10,867 nt of DNA. It comes from JAAZFE01 sp034005635 (GTDB lineage: Bacteria; Verrucomicrobiota; Kiritimatiellia; CAIQIC01; Lenti-01). A model generated the notes under the pieces. It searched no databases. It had not been told where the DNA came from and worked only from the letters and a program-made list of their open reading frames with translations. Within the stretch, counting starts at the first letter, position 1. The number at the start of each line of letters is the position of its first letter. A program made the position numbers and the translations under genes. The DNA is taken from positions 1 through 10,867 of the forward strand of contig JAVEUJ010000082.1 in the NCBI GenBank assembly GCA_034005635.1, read 5' to 3'. Shown here one piece after another: positions 1-7,795 of this stretch.

Positions 1-677
1 GGCCCACCGCCCGTATTGCCCCTTCCACGCCGTATGCCGCAACCGCCCAACCCGGGGTAATCAAGCCGCCGCGCCATTCCTCCCCCCCTCCCGCTCCCGT
101 GGCTCCTCGGCCCGTGCTGCGCCCGGCGACCGCCCTGCCTGCCCCCTCCCCGACATCTCCGCCAGCCATCGCCCCGCCACCCCATTCTGTGCCCCAACCG
201 TCCACGCCTCCGCGGGTTATCGCCCCACCGCCCCGTGCTGGCACCCCACCCTCTACACTGTCACCCCGGCGACCAGTTCATCGCACACCAACCACGGTTC
301 CCGCTCCGGCCACCACGGTCACCGCCCAGCGCTCGGCCGACATCGAGGTCGCGGTAGACCCTAATCTCGTGGAAGATCTGGAGCTGATAGAGGCCCCCCA
401 GCAAGGCAAACCTGTCCAAGTGGAAGGCGAGCTGCGCGCAGCCCCCTTCCTTGCCGCTTCGCCGTCCCGCTACCGATTGTTGGCCTACGACGGCGATATT
501 CTGGAAATGGTGTGTCATGTGCATGGCAACTCCGTCGAACTCCGCCGCTATATTGGAAAAAATATTTCGATCCGCGGTCGTGAATACTGGGTAGAAAAGA
601 GCGACATGCCCGTCGTGGTGGTCGGCCAGATCGTGCCACTCACCCCCAATCCCGTCCACGAGCCGGTTCTGTTCTAA
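1..677 (+). CDS. Proline-rich protein with C-terminal SH3/OB-like beta domain (5' partial)
   Basis: I do not recognise a named family. The reading frame is open from base 3 to the TAA at 675-677, with no stop and no convincing start. The GTG at 99 lies inside a continuous Pro/Ala-rich stretch, so the true N-terminus is probably outside the window. The visible protein has two parts. The first, roughly 110 residues, is a low-complexity Pro/Ala/Thr/Arg region that is likely disordered and may be a linker or envelope-spanning segment. The second is a compact C-terminal segment of about 75 residues (near 440-660) with alternating hydrophobic strands, including RYIGKNISIRGREYW and a following PVVVVGQI. 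This pattern suggests a small SH3-like or OB-like beta barrel. The stop overlaps the nadD start (TAATG), so it is probably in one operon with nadD and rsfS. Function is unknown. The gene is supported by the long open frame and the coupled overlap, not by family recognition. Confidence 0.7.
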   Translation, partial: PTARIAPSTPYAATAQPGVIKPPRHSSPPPAPVAPRPVLRPATALPAPSPTSPPAIAPPPHSVPQPSTPPRVIAPPPRAGTPPSTLSPRRPVHRTPTTVPAPATTVTAQRSADIEVAVDPNLVEDLELIEAPQQGKPVQVEGELRAAPFLAASPSRYRLLAYDGDILEMVCHVHGNSVELRRYIGKNISIRGREYWVEKSDMPVVVVGQIVPLTPNPVHEPVLF

Positions 678-1306
678 TGCGGTCCAGCGACGCTCCCGCC
701 CCCCCGCCTTCCCGCCCCATCGGGATCCTGGGCGGCACCTTCAACCCCGTTCACAATGGCCACCTGGGCATTGCGCGCGACGCCCTGCGCTTGTTCGATC
801 TGGCCGCCGTGTGGTTTATCCCCTGTGCCATCCCTCCCCACAAATCCGCGGATGGCCTCGCCGCCAACGCCGACCGCCTCGCCATGCTCAAACTCGCGAT
901 CCAGGACGAGCCCCGCTTTGCGGTTCTCCCGATCGAGTTCGAACGGCCAGGCACCTCGTACACACTGGACACCCTGCGCGCCCTGCAAGCGCGTCATCCA
1001 CAAACCGAATTTGTTTTTATTATCGGCGCCGACACCCTGCACGAGCTGCATACTTGGCACCAGCCACTGGAATTGCTCGCTACGGTGCGAATCGTCACCC
1101 TCGCCCGCCCCGGCTTCACCCCCGATCCCGCCACACTTCATTTGCCGCCCCCCTGGCCCGAAACCCTTCTGGCCGATGTACGCACCGGCCAACTCCACGA
1201 TGTCGCTTCTCGCGACATCCGGGCCCAACTGGCCGCCGGCCAACCCGTTTCGCTTGTCCCCGATTCCGTTATCCGCTATATTCAGGAGCACAACCTATAC
1301 CGATGA
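677..1306 (+). CDS. nadD: Nicotinate-nucleotide adenylyltransferase
   Basis: A cytosolic enzyme of NAD biosynthesis that transfers AMP from ATP to nicotinate mononucleotide, giving deamido-NAD and pyrophosphate. The 209-residue product has the usual length. It carries the nucleotidyltransferase signature GGTFNPVHNGH at residues 19-29 (the HxGH type), a substrate-loop PPHK soon after, and the core strand FVFIIGADTLHELHTW. The C-terminal segment SRDIRAQLAAG sits where the family has its ISSTxIR ATP-binding motif, and it ends with the typical VIRYIQEHNLY helix. The ATG overlaps the stop of the upstream proline-rich gene (TAATG), and I see no strong Shine-Dalgarno, so translational coupling is likely. 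About 13 extra Pro/Ser-rich residues precede the first strand. Its TGA overlaps the rsfS ATG. The nadD-rsfS order is common in bacteria and supports both calls. Confidence 0.96.
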   Translation: MRSSDAPAPPPSRPIGILGGTFNPVHNGHLGIARDALRLFDLAAVWFIPCAIPPHKSADGLAANADRLAMLKLAIQDEPRFAVLPIEFERPGTSYTLDTLRALQARHPQTEFVFIIGADTLHELHTWHQPLELLATVRIVTLARPGFTPDPATLHLPPPWPETLLADVRTGQLHDVASRDIRAQLAAGQPVSLVPDSVIRYIQEHNLYR

Positions 1307-1794
1307 AAACAGCGCCATCCACCACCAAAAAGACTGCGGTCAAGAAAAAGACCCACCCCGCCGCCCCCAAGAAAGTCGCTGCCCCCAAAAAGGTTGCTGC
1401 GCCCAAAAAAGCAGCTACGCCCAAACCGGCGCGGGTAAAGAAACCCAGCGATCCCCAACGCATCCTGATTGAAAAAGTCCGGGGCATGCTCGACGCTAAA
1501 AAGGGCGAGAACATCGTGATTCTGCACGTCGCCGAAGTCTCCAGTGTCACGGATTACATGATCCTGTGCAGCGGCCTCAATATGCCTCACCTGCGCGCGC
1601 TGGCCGACGACGTGGCCAAGCAACTCCACCTCGAAGACCCGCCGGTGGCCTGCCACCGCCGCGCCGGTTCCGCACAGAGCGAGTGGCTCGTCCTCGACTA
1701 TGTTGATTTTGTCGTCCACTTGTTCACCCCCGTCATGCGCTCCTACTACGCCCTCGAACAGCTCTGGAAAGACGCCCCCATCGTCAAGGGGTGA
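1303..1794 (+). CDS. rsfS: Ribosome silencing factor RsfS with Lys/Ala/Pro-rich N-terminal tail
   Basis: RsfS binds ribosomal protein L14 (uL14) on the large subunit and blocks subunit joining when nutrients are low. The 163-residue product has the RsfS/Iojap domain at about residues 48-160. Diagnostic stretches are SVTDYMILCSG, the LRALADDVAKQL helix, EWLVLDYVDFVVHLF and YYALEQLWKDAP. The start is the ATG that overlaps the nadD TGA (ATGA); an AGGAG lies at 1284-1288, about 14 nt upstream. The same frame is open further upstream only because it reads through nadD out of frame. The oddity is a basic tail of about 45 residues before the domain, built on an AAPKKV hexapeptide encoded by 18-bp repeats. 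Such tails resemble histone H1-like proteins and are not needed for the RsfS fold. The tail may bind rRNA or DNA; that is inference. Confidence 0.95.
   Translation: MKTAPSTTKKTAVKKKTHPAAPKKVAAPKKVAAPKKAATPKPARVKKPSDPQRILIEKVRGMLDAKKGENIVILHVAEVSSVTDYMILCSGLNMPHLRALADDVAKQLHLEDPPVACHRRAGSAQSEWLVLDYVDFVVHLFTPVMRSYYALEQLWKDAPIVKG
1363..1425 (+). repeat. 18-bp tandem repeat coding AAPKKV units in rsfS
   Basis: Three consecutive 18-bp units (1363-1380, 1381-1398, 1399-1416) and a partial fourth encode AAPKKV, AAPKKV, AAPKKA and then ATPK. The units differ at third codon positions (AAG/AAA, GTC/GTT) and in the GCC/GCG alanine codons. This suggests an older repeat expansion kept for its amino-acid pattern, not a very recent slippage. 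Confidence 0.85.
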
Positions 1795-1800
1795 TGGTCG

Positions 1801-1824
1801 CCGCCCGCCGCCCCGGGCGGGGTT
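1801..1824 (+). terminator. Possible weak terminator after rsfS
   Basis: Just after the rsfS stop, CCGCCC (1801-1806) can pair with GGGCGG (1815-1820) across an 8-nt loop, followed by GGTTGTT. The stem is short and the T-tract is interrupted, so this is a weak candidate. Confidence 0.3.
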
Positions 1825-2024
1825 GTTGGCTCAGGGTGGATGGTTAGTGGTTGTGGACTATCATTGATTATCGACCGTCCCCCCTGTGTCTCCATTCCTC
1901 TGTACTACAATCCTTCAAAACCGTATTTTTAAAACACGTTTCTCATTATGCCATTGCTATAAGTCATGTTGTGTCAGCGGATAATACAACAAGAAATGCA
2001 GCGCCAACTTTTCGGCGTTTCCCC

Positions 2025-2062
2025 TTGAATATTGAAGATTCCTTGTTGAATATTGAATATTG
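2025..2062. repeat. TTGAATATTG-type short repeats
   Basis: TTGAATATTGAA at 2025-2036 recurs as TTGAATATTGAATATTG at 2046-2062, with an intervening GATTCCTTG. The core AATATT is self-complementary. Similar TTGAATATTGAA strings occur as intergenic repeat patches in many environmental bacterial genomes. That comparison is from memory and was not tested here. Confidence 0.55.
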
Positions 2063-2080
2063 TCTCCCCCCCTCTCCCTC

Positions 2081-2106
2081 TTTGCGCCTTAGCGTCTTGG
2101 CGTGAG
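2081..2106. repeat. TTGCGCCTT / GCGTCTTGGCG repeat-like patch
   Basis: The stretch contains GCGCCTTA, GCGTCTTG and GCGTGAG, three staggered GCG-led units of about 8 bases. Related strings of the type CTTTGCGTCTTGGCGTGA are, as I recall, widely scattered intergenic repeats in uncultured bacteria. A C/T-rich run (2063-2080) separates it from the TTGAATATTG patch. Confidence 0.4.
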
Positions 2107-2188
2107 CCTGACTTTTCCGGCTTCTTATGAGTTCTTGAGTTCAGATTAACTCGTCTCCTTAACCATCTCCCTGCGGCCCCGAAAGCCC

Positions 2189-2917
2189 CTACGGCAGACC
2201 GCGGGTCTTTTTGATGCGCGCGTACGCAGCATTGACCCGCTGGAATTTCTCAGTGGCACTCTTCTGAAATTCTGGCCCGAGATGCGCTACCTTGTCGGGG
2301 TGGTGTTTCATCGACATCCGCCGGTAGGCCTGGCGCAGCTCATCATCCGTCGCGCGGGGAGTAATTTCCAACACGCGATAGTCCGCATGGGGATCGGCCT
2401 TCGGCGCGAACATCGCCGCAATAGACCGGATATCAGGAGCACGGATGCCGAATTCGGCTGCGAATTGCTGCAGCAGCCGGTCCTCCGCTGGATGCAACTG
2501 GCCGTCGGCATGGGCAATGCTATAGAGAAAATGCAGCAGTGTCAGGCGCTGCGAATAGTTCATGTGGACGCGAATCTGATCGCAGACCGGACCGATAGGA
2601 ATGTCCTTGCGCAGCAACTCGCGCAGCATCTGCAGCGCCTGCTGCCCGCCTGCCGCGCCAAACTGCTGGCGGAAGAATTGTTTGACCACGTTGAGTTCGC
2701 TTTGGGTCGCGCGCCCGTCGGCCTTCATCATGGCCGCGGTCAGCACCAGCAGACTGGCCAGGAAACTGTTGCGGGCGGTCTCCGGGTTGGGGGGACCGGG
2801 CGCTATATTACCGCGCTGCGCCGCGTTGTATAGCGATCCGGCCGCGTACCCCAGCAACGCGCCGATCGGCCCAAAAAAGGCCCATCCCAGCGCACCCGTC
2901 AACCATGGACTAACCAT
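2189..2917 (-). CDS. djlA: DjlA-like membrane-anchored TerB/J-domain co-chaperone
   Basis: A 242-residue protein with the DjlA layout. An N-terminal hydrophobic, glycine-rich segment (about residues 8-30, GWAFFGPIGALLGYAAGS) is probably a membrane anchor. A helical TerB-like domain follows (about 50-165) with two acidic ADG motifs (66-68 and 137-139). A C-terminal J domain (about 179-240) carries the HPD tripeptide at 206-208, which stimulates the DnaK ATPase. The J domain is expected to face the cytoplasm. The ATG at 2917 is chosen because AAGGAG sits 7 nt upstream and the protein then begins with the anchor. A longer frame back to 3076 only reads through the end of mfd. The start overlaps the mfd stop by 8 nt (ATGGTTAG), so the two are translationally coupled. 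DjlA-like proteins act as DnaK co-chaperones in envelope stress; the exact client is unknown. Confidence 0.9.
   Translation of the reverse strand: MVSPWLTGALGWAFFGPIGALLGYAAGSLYNAAQRGNIAPGPPNPETARNSFLASLLVLTAAMMKADGRATQSELNVVKQFFRQQFGAAGGQQALQMLRELLRKDIPIGPVCDQIRVHMNYSQRLTLLHFLYSIAHADGQLHPAEDRLLQQFAAEFGIRAPDIRSIAAMFAPKADPHADYRVLEITPRATDDELRQAYRRMSMKHHPDKVAHLGPEFQKSATEKFQRVNAAYARIKKTRGLP
2196..2212 (+). terminator. Small hairpin with T-run for + strand transcripts, inside the djlA 3' end
   Basis: AGACC (2196-2200) and GGTCT (2204-2208) form a 5-bp stem over a GCG loop, and T residues continue to 2212. The orientation suits a transcript arriving from rsfS, about 400 nt away, and it overlaps the last codons of the opposing gene. 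The stem is short, so this is only a candidate. Confidence 0.25.
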
Positions 2918-5900
2918 CTTGCTGCTCCTTGTGATCGTGGGGCCCGGCCAACTGCCGCAGCCGCTTTTCGATTTCTGCCAGCCGCTCATCTGCGCCATGC
3001 TGATGCAAGCGAATATGCCGACCCTTGACCATGAGAAATTCGTCGCGCCCTTTGCCAAGCTGTAGCCGATCGCCATCGGTGGCGACGCTCGTGAGCCTCA
3101 ATCCGGCAGCCAGGATGCGCAGGCGCGCAATCGTCAACAACCGCTGCACGGCAGCGGGCAACGGCCCGAAGCGATCGCGAAACTCCGCTGCAAGGGCATC
3201 CACTTCGTGCTCAAACGAGATTCCCGCCACCTTGCGATACAACCCGATCCGCTGGCTTTCGTCCTCCACATACCCGCGCGGGATTACCGCTGCGCGTTCC
3301 TCGTGTTGTGGATCCGGGGTCAAATTCAGAAAATCAAAATGAACCGCCACTTCGATGATTGGCCGCTGGGCTTCGCCTTTCAGACTTGCGATGGTCCGAT
3401 TCAAAAGCTGGCAGTAGAGGTCAAAGCCCACGGCGGCGATATGCCCGCTCTGGGCCGCACCGAGCACATTGCCGGCCCCGCGTATTTCCAAATCGCGCAA
3501 AGCGAGTTTGAACCCCGCGCCCAAGCTGGTATGGCGTTTGATGGCGTGAATCCGCTGGCGCGCAGTCGAGAAGAGGTGGCCGTGGCGCGGCAGCAGCAGA
3601 TAGGCATAGGCCTGGTTCTTGCTGCGCCCCACCCGCCCGCGGAGCTGATAGAGGTCGGCCATCCCGAAGCGATCCGCGCGGTCGATCAGGATGGTGTTGA
3701 CGTTGGGGATGTCCATGCCGCTCTCGATGATGGTCGTACACAACAGCACATCATACTCGCCGCGCACAAACCGGCGCATCACCCCCGCCAGTGCCCGTTC
3801 GCCCATCTGCCCGTGCCCCACGCCCACCCGGATGCCCGGCAGCAGCCGCTCGAGCCGTGCGCGCATCCCCTCAATGGTTTGCACCCGGTTGTGCAGCACG
3901 AAAACCTGCCCGCCGCGGTTCACTTCCCGCAGCACCGCCTCGCGTACCAGCTCATCGGAGTCCTGGGCCACATAGGTCTCGATAGCCAGCCGGTCCCGCG
4001 GGGGCGTCTGGATCACGCTCATATCGCGCGCGCCAGTCAGACTCAGATAGAGCGTCCGCGGAATGGGCGTCGCCGACAGCGTCAGCACATCCACCAGCTC
4101 GCGCATCCGTTTGAGGTGTTCTTTGGCGGCCACTCCAAAGCGCTGTTCTTCATCAATAATCACCAGCCCCAAATCCGCAAATTTCACGTCCGCCTGCAGC
4201 AAGCGGTGCGTGCCAATCAGCACATCGACTTTCTGGCGAGCCGCCGCGGCGAGCACCGCTGTCTGTTCGGCCTTTGAGCGGAACCGACTCACCATTTCCA
4301 CCACCACCGGGAAGCGCCCCATCCGGTCGAGAAATGTCTCGTAGTGCTGTTGAGCCAACACCGTGGTCGGCACCAAGATAGCCACCTGTTTGCCGCCCAT
4401 CACCGCTTTGAATGCGGCGCGCATCGCCACCTCGGTTTTGCCATAGCCCACGTCGCCACAAATCAAACGGTCCATGGGGCGCGACGATTCCATGTCGCGC
4501 TTCACATCGCGAATCGCCTGAAACTGGTCGTCGGTCTCCACATAGGGGAACGACTGCTCGAAATCATGCTGCCAGGGCGTATCCGCCGCAAAGGCATGGC
4601 CATCCAGCGCTGCGCGCCGCGCCTGGGTTTCGAGCATTTGCGCCGCCAAATCGCCAGCCGCGCGTTCGGCGGCCACCTTTTCCTTCATCCAGCGCCGACC
4701 GCCCAGGGCATGCAGAACCGGCTTGGTACGGCCCACTCCGATATAGCGGCTGAGCAGATGCGTCTGACTAGTCGGGACATAGAGGCGCGCGCTATCGGCA
4801 TATTCAACGGCCAATACTTCCTGCAACTGTCGATCCACCACGATTTCATACAGCCCCAAGTATTTTCCGATACCGTGATCCACATGAACCACTAGCTCGC
4901 CTGGGCGCAAATCGGTCCAGTCCGTCAGACGTTCGCCGGTCACGTCGCGGGGACCGCTAGCAGCGGCCTTTCGACGCGTAGGCAGCGCCTTGCGCGTGCC
5001 ATAAAAATCGGCTTCAGCGATAATCATCCACTTGGCGCCGGGCAGCTCAAACCCGCCGCTCAATGCGCCCAGGCGAATCGTCATCCCCGCCGGTCGGCCC
5101 TGGACCTCTTCGAAACGCCGCGCTCCCGCCTCGGTGGCAAACACCATCTCGATCTGCCAGCCGTTTGCGCCCCGCGCCCGCAGCTCGCCCAGCCATTTCT
5201 CGCGCTCACCCTCGATCACGTCCATCGGGACGGCGCGAGCCGACAAAGCAGCCAGTCCTTCACAGGGTTTGACCCCTAGATCGCGCACCCCGTCACGCCC
5301 GCCTGCATCCAATTGCCCCCCTCCGGCAAACAGCCGGGCCACGTCCAAGCGCCAGTTGGCAAACTCGCGTTCCATCACGACATCCGGTCCTGCGCGCCCC
5401 GCCAATTCAATACTCATTGCGTAGTGGTGCAGCAGTGCCTCCGGCTCGATCCAGAGGAACGACGTCTTGTCAGGAAAATATTCTGTCGGGTCCGCTCGGT
5501 CTTCGTCCGCCACGTCCTCGCTGGCCGGCGGAATCACCAAGGCCGTCACACTTTCCCGTGACCGTTGTTCCGCGGGATCAAAGCGACGAAGACTTTCGAG
5601 CGTATCGCCAAAAAACTCCAGCCGCACCGGCCATTCTTCTGTCAACGGCCACACATCCAGTAGCCCCCCCCGGCGCGAGGCCTGCCCCTTCGCCAGCACC
5701 TCGGCCTCGAACCCGTACCCCGCAACCACCAGCTGCTCACACAAGGCGTCCAGATCGTACTCCTGCCCCTGAACCACACGCTCGCCCAGTCGCAGCATCC
5801 GCTCCGGCGATGGCACGCTCTCCAGCAACGCCTGAATACAGGTGGCAATGATCCCGCGTCCCTTCCACCCCAGGCATCGCTGCAGCGTACGCAAGCGTTC

Positions 5901-6224
5901 GCCACTCACATCCGGCGAGGGCTGTCCTGCCACGGTCCGTGAGCTTTCTACATTCAAGGCTGGCAAACGCGCGACGGAATCGCCTGCGCCCAGCGTCGCC
6001 AGATCCTGTGACAATACATCCAGGGCCAGCGAACTTTCGACCACCACCACCAGCGGCCCCGTAGCCGCCCGCGACGCCGCCAGCGCCAGCCACGCCCGCG
6101 CCGCATCCTCCACCGCGCCTACACTCCCCCGCCCCCCCGGCGCCAAGGCATTTTTTAAAAATGCGCGATCCGCCGCCGATGGTGGCGGTGGCGGTCGAGG
6201 TCGTTCATGGATAATATCGGCCAT
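2910..6224 (-). CDS. mfd: Transcription-repair coupling factor Mfd
   Basis: An ATP-driven DNA translocase that removes RNA polymerase stalled at lesions and recruits UvrA/UvrB for nucleotide excision repair. The 1104-residue length is close to the usual 1100-1150. Domains in order: a UvrB-homology region (about 45-340); the RNA-polymerase-interacting CarD-like domain beginning GELVVHVDHGIGKYLGLY (442-459); a RecG-like SF2 translocase with Walker A GDVGYGKT (590-597), DEEQ box (691-694), LTLSATPIPRT (714-724), GRVGR (863-867) and the RGAGNVLG stretch (915-922); and the C-terminal TRCF domain (about 955-1080), which masks the UvrA-binding surface. The N-terminus starts with a poly-proline patch. 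The ATG lies 15 nt beyond the end of the upstream amidohydrolase gene, with an AGGGG near that stop as a weak ribosome site. The gene looks intact, with no missing motif. Confidence 0.97.
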   Translation of the reverse strand: MADIIHERPRPPPPPSAADRAFLKNALAPGGRGSVGAVEDAARAWLALAASRAATGPLVVVVESSLALDVLSQDLATLGAGDSVARLPALNVESSRTVAGQPSPDVSGERLRTLQRCLGWKGRGIIATCIQALLESVPSPERMLRLGERVVQGQEYDLDALCEQLVVAGYGFEAEVLAKGQASRRGGLLDVWPLTEEWPVRLEFFGDTLESLRRFDPAEQRSRESVTALVIPPASEDVADEDRADPTEYFPDKTSFLWIEPEALLHHYAMSIELAGRAGPDVVMEREFANWRLDVARLFAGGGQLDAGGRDGVRDLGVKPCEGLAALSARAVPMDVIEGEREKWLGELRARGANGWQIEMVFATEAGARRFEEVQGRPAGMTIRLGALSGGFELPGAKWMIIAEADFYGTRKALPTRRKAAASGPRDVTGERLTDWTDLRPGELVVHVDHGIGKYLGLYEIVVDRQLQEVLAVEYADSARLYVPTSQTHLLSRYIGVGRTKPVLHALGGRRWMKEKVAAERAAGDLAAQMLETQARRAALDGHAFAADTPWQHDFEQSFPYVETDDQFQAIRDVKRDMESSRPMDRLICGDVGYGKTEVAMRAAFKAVMGGKQVAILVPTTVLAQQHYETFLDRMGRFPVVVEMVSRFRSKAEQTAVLAAAARQKVDVLIGTHRLLQADVKFADLGLVIIDEEQRFGVAAKEHLKRMRELVDVLTLSATPIPRTLYLSLTGARDMSVIQTPPRDRLAIETYVAQDSDELVREAVLREVNRGGQVFVLHNRVQTIEGMRARLERLLPGIRVGVGHGQMGERALAGVMRRFVRGEYDVLLCTTIIESGMDIPNVNTILIDRADRFGMADLYQLRGRVGRSKNQAYAYLLLPRHGHLFSTARQRIHAIKRHTSLGAGFKLALRDLEIRGAGNVLGAAQSGHIAAVGFDLYCQLLNRTIASLKGEAQRPIIEVAVHFDFLNLTPDPQHEERAAVIPRGYVEDESQRIGLYRKVAGISFEHEVDALAAEFRDRFGPLPAAVQRLLTIARLRILAAGLRLTSVATDGDRLQLGKGRDEFLMVKGRHIRLHQHGADERLAEIEKRLRQLAGPHDHKEQQDG

Positions 6225-6238
6225 GCTGATTCATCCCC

Positions 6239-7795
6239 CTACAGCACTCGCCCGCCGCGAGCCCCCGTCTCCTGCCCGTCCCGGAGGGTCAAAACCCCGT
6301 TTACCCAGACCGCCGACACCCCCTCACCAAACTGATGCGGTTTCGCATAGGTCGCTACATCACGGACGTTGTCTGGATCAATCACCGTCAGGTCTGCGAA
6401 TGCGCCAGGGCGGATCACCCCCCGGTCGCTCAACCGGAAGTGTTCAGCCGGCAGGCTCGTCATTTTGCGTACCGCTTCGCCGACCGGCACCGTCTTCCCG
6501 TCCAACGCCGCCCGCAGGAAACGCGAGAACGTTCCGTAGGCGCGCGGATGCGGATGGTCGTGGCTCAGTGGCCCGGTCGGTGCTCGGATCGAAGCGTCCG
6601 AGCCGATCATCACCCACGGCTCCGCCAAGATGCGCCACAGGTTCTCTTCGCTCATGCCGAAGAAAATACCGCCGGTGAACAGCTCATCCGTCTCCATGAA
6701 TCGCAGCGCCGCGTCGAGCGGATGCTGCTTCCAGGCCTCGGCCGCAACTCGAATGGGCTGGCCCGCAAACGGTGCGTTGTCCGGATGCCGCGTGCTCCCG
6801 ATCCATACTGACTCCCAGTAGCTTTCATCCCGCTCCGCCGCCAGCTCTGTGCGGATTTTTTCCCGCATTTCCGGATCGCGCAAACGGGCCAAGATCGCCA
6901 CCCGCCCACCCTGCGAAGCCCACGTCGGCAATATCACGTCCAAGTCGGTACAAGAGGCCGTATAGGGATAGCGGTCCGAGGCCACCTCCAAACCCTCGTC
7001 GCGTGCCACACGAATCTTTGTCAGCGCGGCATCCAGCTTATGCCAGTTGGCCCGCCCTGCGGTCTTCAAGTGTGAAATCTGCAAGCGCACCCCTGTCGCC
7101 CGCGCCACCGCCAAAGCCTCGTCGATGGCTTCCAGCAACTGTCCGCCTTCGCTACGCATGTGCGTGGCATAGATTCCGCCATGCCGCGCCACGACCGTGG
7201 CCAATGCCTGAATTTCCTCGGCTTGCGCAAACATCGCCGGCGCATAGACCAGCCCGGTGCTCAACCCGGCGCCGCCTTCTTCCAGCGCCGCCTCCAGCAG
7301 GGACGCCATCCGCGCAATCTCGTCCGCCGTCGCCGCCCGCGCATCAAGTCCCATCACCGCCGCACGAATCGCCCGGTGCCCAATCAGCATTGCTGAATTT
7401 ACCGCTGGTTTCTGAGCCCGCAGCAACTCGCGATATTCCGCCACCGACTGCCACTCGGCCGGATACGTCTGCTCTAACCAATCTGATGGCATCGTATAGC
7501 CCGGCCAGCGCGGCGCAGCACTGGCCCCGCAGTTGCCCGTAATCTCTGTTGTCACCCCTTGGCGAATCTTCGACGGCGCCCCCGGCTCAATCAGCAAATA
7601 GGCATCCGAGTGCGTATGGACATCAATGAACCCCGGACACACCAACCGCCCCGTGGCCACGAACTCATTCGTCGCCGACGCCCCTGATAAGTCTCCCGTG
7701 GCCACGATCCGGTCATTCGTTACGCCGACATCCATTGGCACGGGGGCCCCGCCGAGGCCATCCGCCACCATTCCACCCCGTATGATCCAATCCAT
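6239..7795 (-). CDS. N-acyl-D-amino-acid deacylase (D-aminoacylase family amidohydrolase)
   Basis: A metal-dependent amidohydrolase expected to release D-amino acids from N-acyl-D-amino acids; D-glutamate or other D-residues from cell-wall turnover are possible substrates. With the start at 7795 the protein has 518 residues. The metal site follows the D-aminoacylase pattern: HTH at 60-62, the bridging-position cysteine in TGNCG (C89), H212 in YATHMRS, H242 in QISHLKT, and the catalytic-position D400 in IGSDAS. The N-terminus (DWIIRGGMVADG) and C-terminus (RGVIRPGAFADLTVID) form the composite beta domain typical of the superfamily. The ATG at 7795 has GGAG five bases upstream and matches the family's usual beginning. 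The in-frame ATG at 7810 would add five residues but has a poorer ribosome site. It is the first gene before mfd. Substrate range is inferred; related dihydroorotase- or dihydropyrimidinase-like activity is less likely given the cysteine ligand. Confidence 0.93.
   Translation of the reverse strand: MDWIIRGGMVADGLGGAPVPMDVGVTNDRIVATGDLSGASATNEFVATGRLVCPGFIDVHTHSDAYLLIEPGAPSKIRQGVTTEITGNCGASAAPRWPGYTMPSDWLEQTYPAEWQSVAEYRELLRAQKPAVNSAMLIGHRAIRAAVMGLDARAATADEIARMASLLEAALEEGGAGLSTGLVYAPAMFAQAEEIQALATVVARHGGIYATHMRSEGGQLLEAIDEALAVARATGVRLQISHLKTAGRANWHKLDAALTKIRVARDEGLEVASDRYPYTASCTDLDVILPTWASQGGRVAILARLRDPEMREKIRTELAAERDESYWESVWIGSTRHPDNAPFAGQPIRVAAEAWKQHPLDAALRFMETDELFTGGIFFGMSEENLWRILAEPWVMIGSDASIRAPTGPLSHDHPHPRAYGTFSRFLRAALDGKTVPVGEAVRKMTSLPAEHFRLSDRGVIRPGAFADLTVIDPDNVRDVATYAKPHQFGEGVSAVWVNGVLTLRDGQETGARGGRVL

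Larger units (their letters stand above)
1795..2188. other. Convergent intergenic region without a supportable gene
   Basis: About 390 bases lie between the ends of rsfS (+) and the DjlA-like gene (-). Base composition is clearly more A+T-rich than the flanking genes. An 84-codon frame (1851-2105) runs through it, but it has no Shine-Dalgarno and no recognisable domain, and its end is simply translation of the short repeats described separately. The segment therefore looks non-coding: a place for transcript ends plus dispersed repeat-like sequence. Confidence 0.6.

Noticed and set aside
811..1302. Long upstream extension of the rsfS frame
   Set aside because: It runs out of frame through nadD, is rich in Arg/Pro/His as expected of a shadow, and the coupled ATG at 1303 explains the start.
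1851..2105. 84-codon open frame on the + strand in the convergent gap
   Set aside because: No ribosome site, no recognisable domain, and its C-terminal third is a translation of the short repeat patches.
2918..3076. N-terminal extension of the DjlA-like protein
   Set aside because: The extension only reads the end of mfd in another frame; AAGGAG seven bases before the ATG at 2917 marks the start.
3207..4277. 356-codon + strand frame opposite mfd
   Set aside because: Antisense shadow of a GC-rich gene; the His/Gln/Ala-rich product has no motif, while the minus strand encodes all Mfd motifs.
5842..6678. 278-codon + strand frame across the mfd/amidohydrolase junction
   Set aside because: Antisense to two well-supported genes and of low-complexity Arg/Pro/Ser composition.
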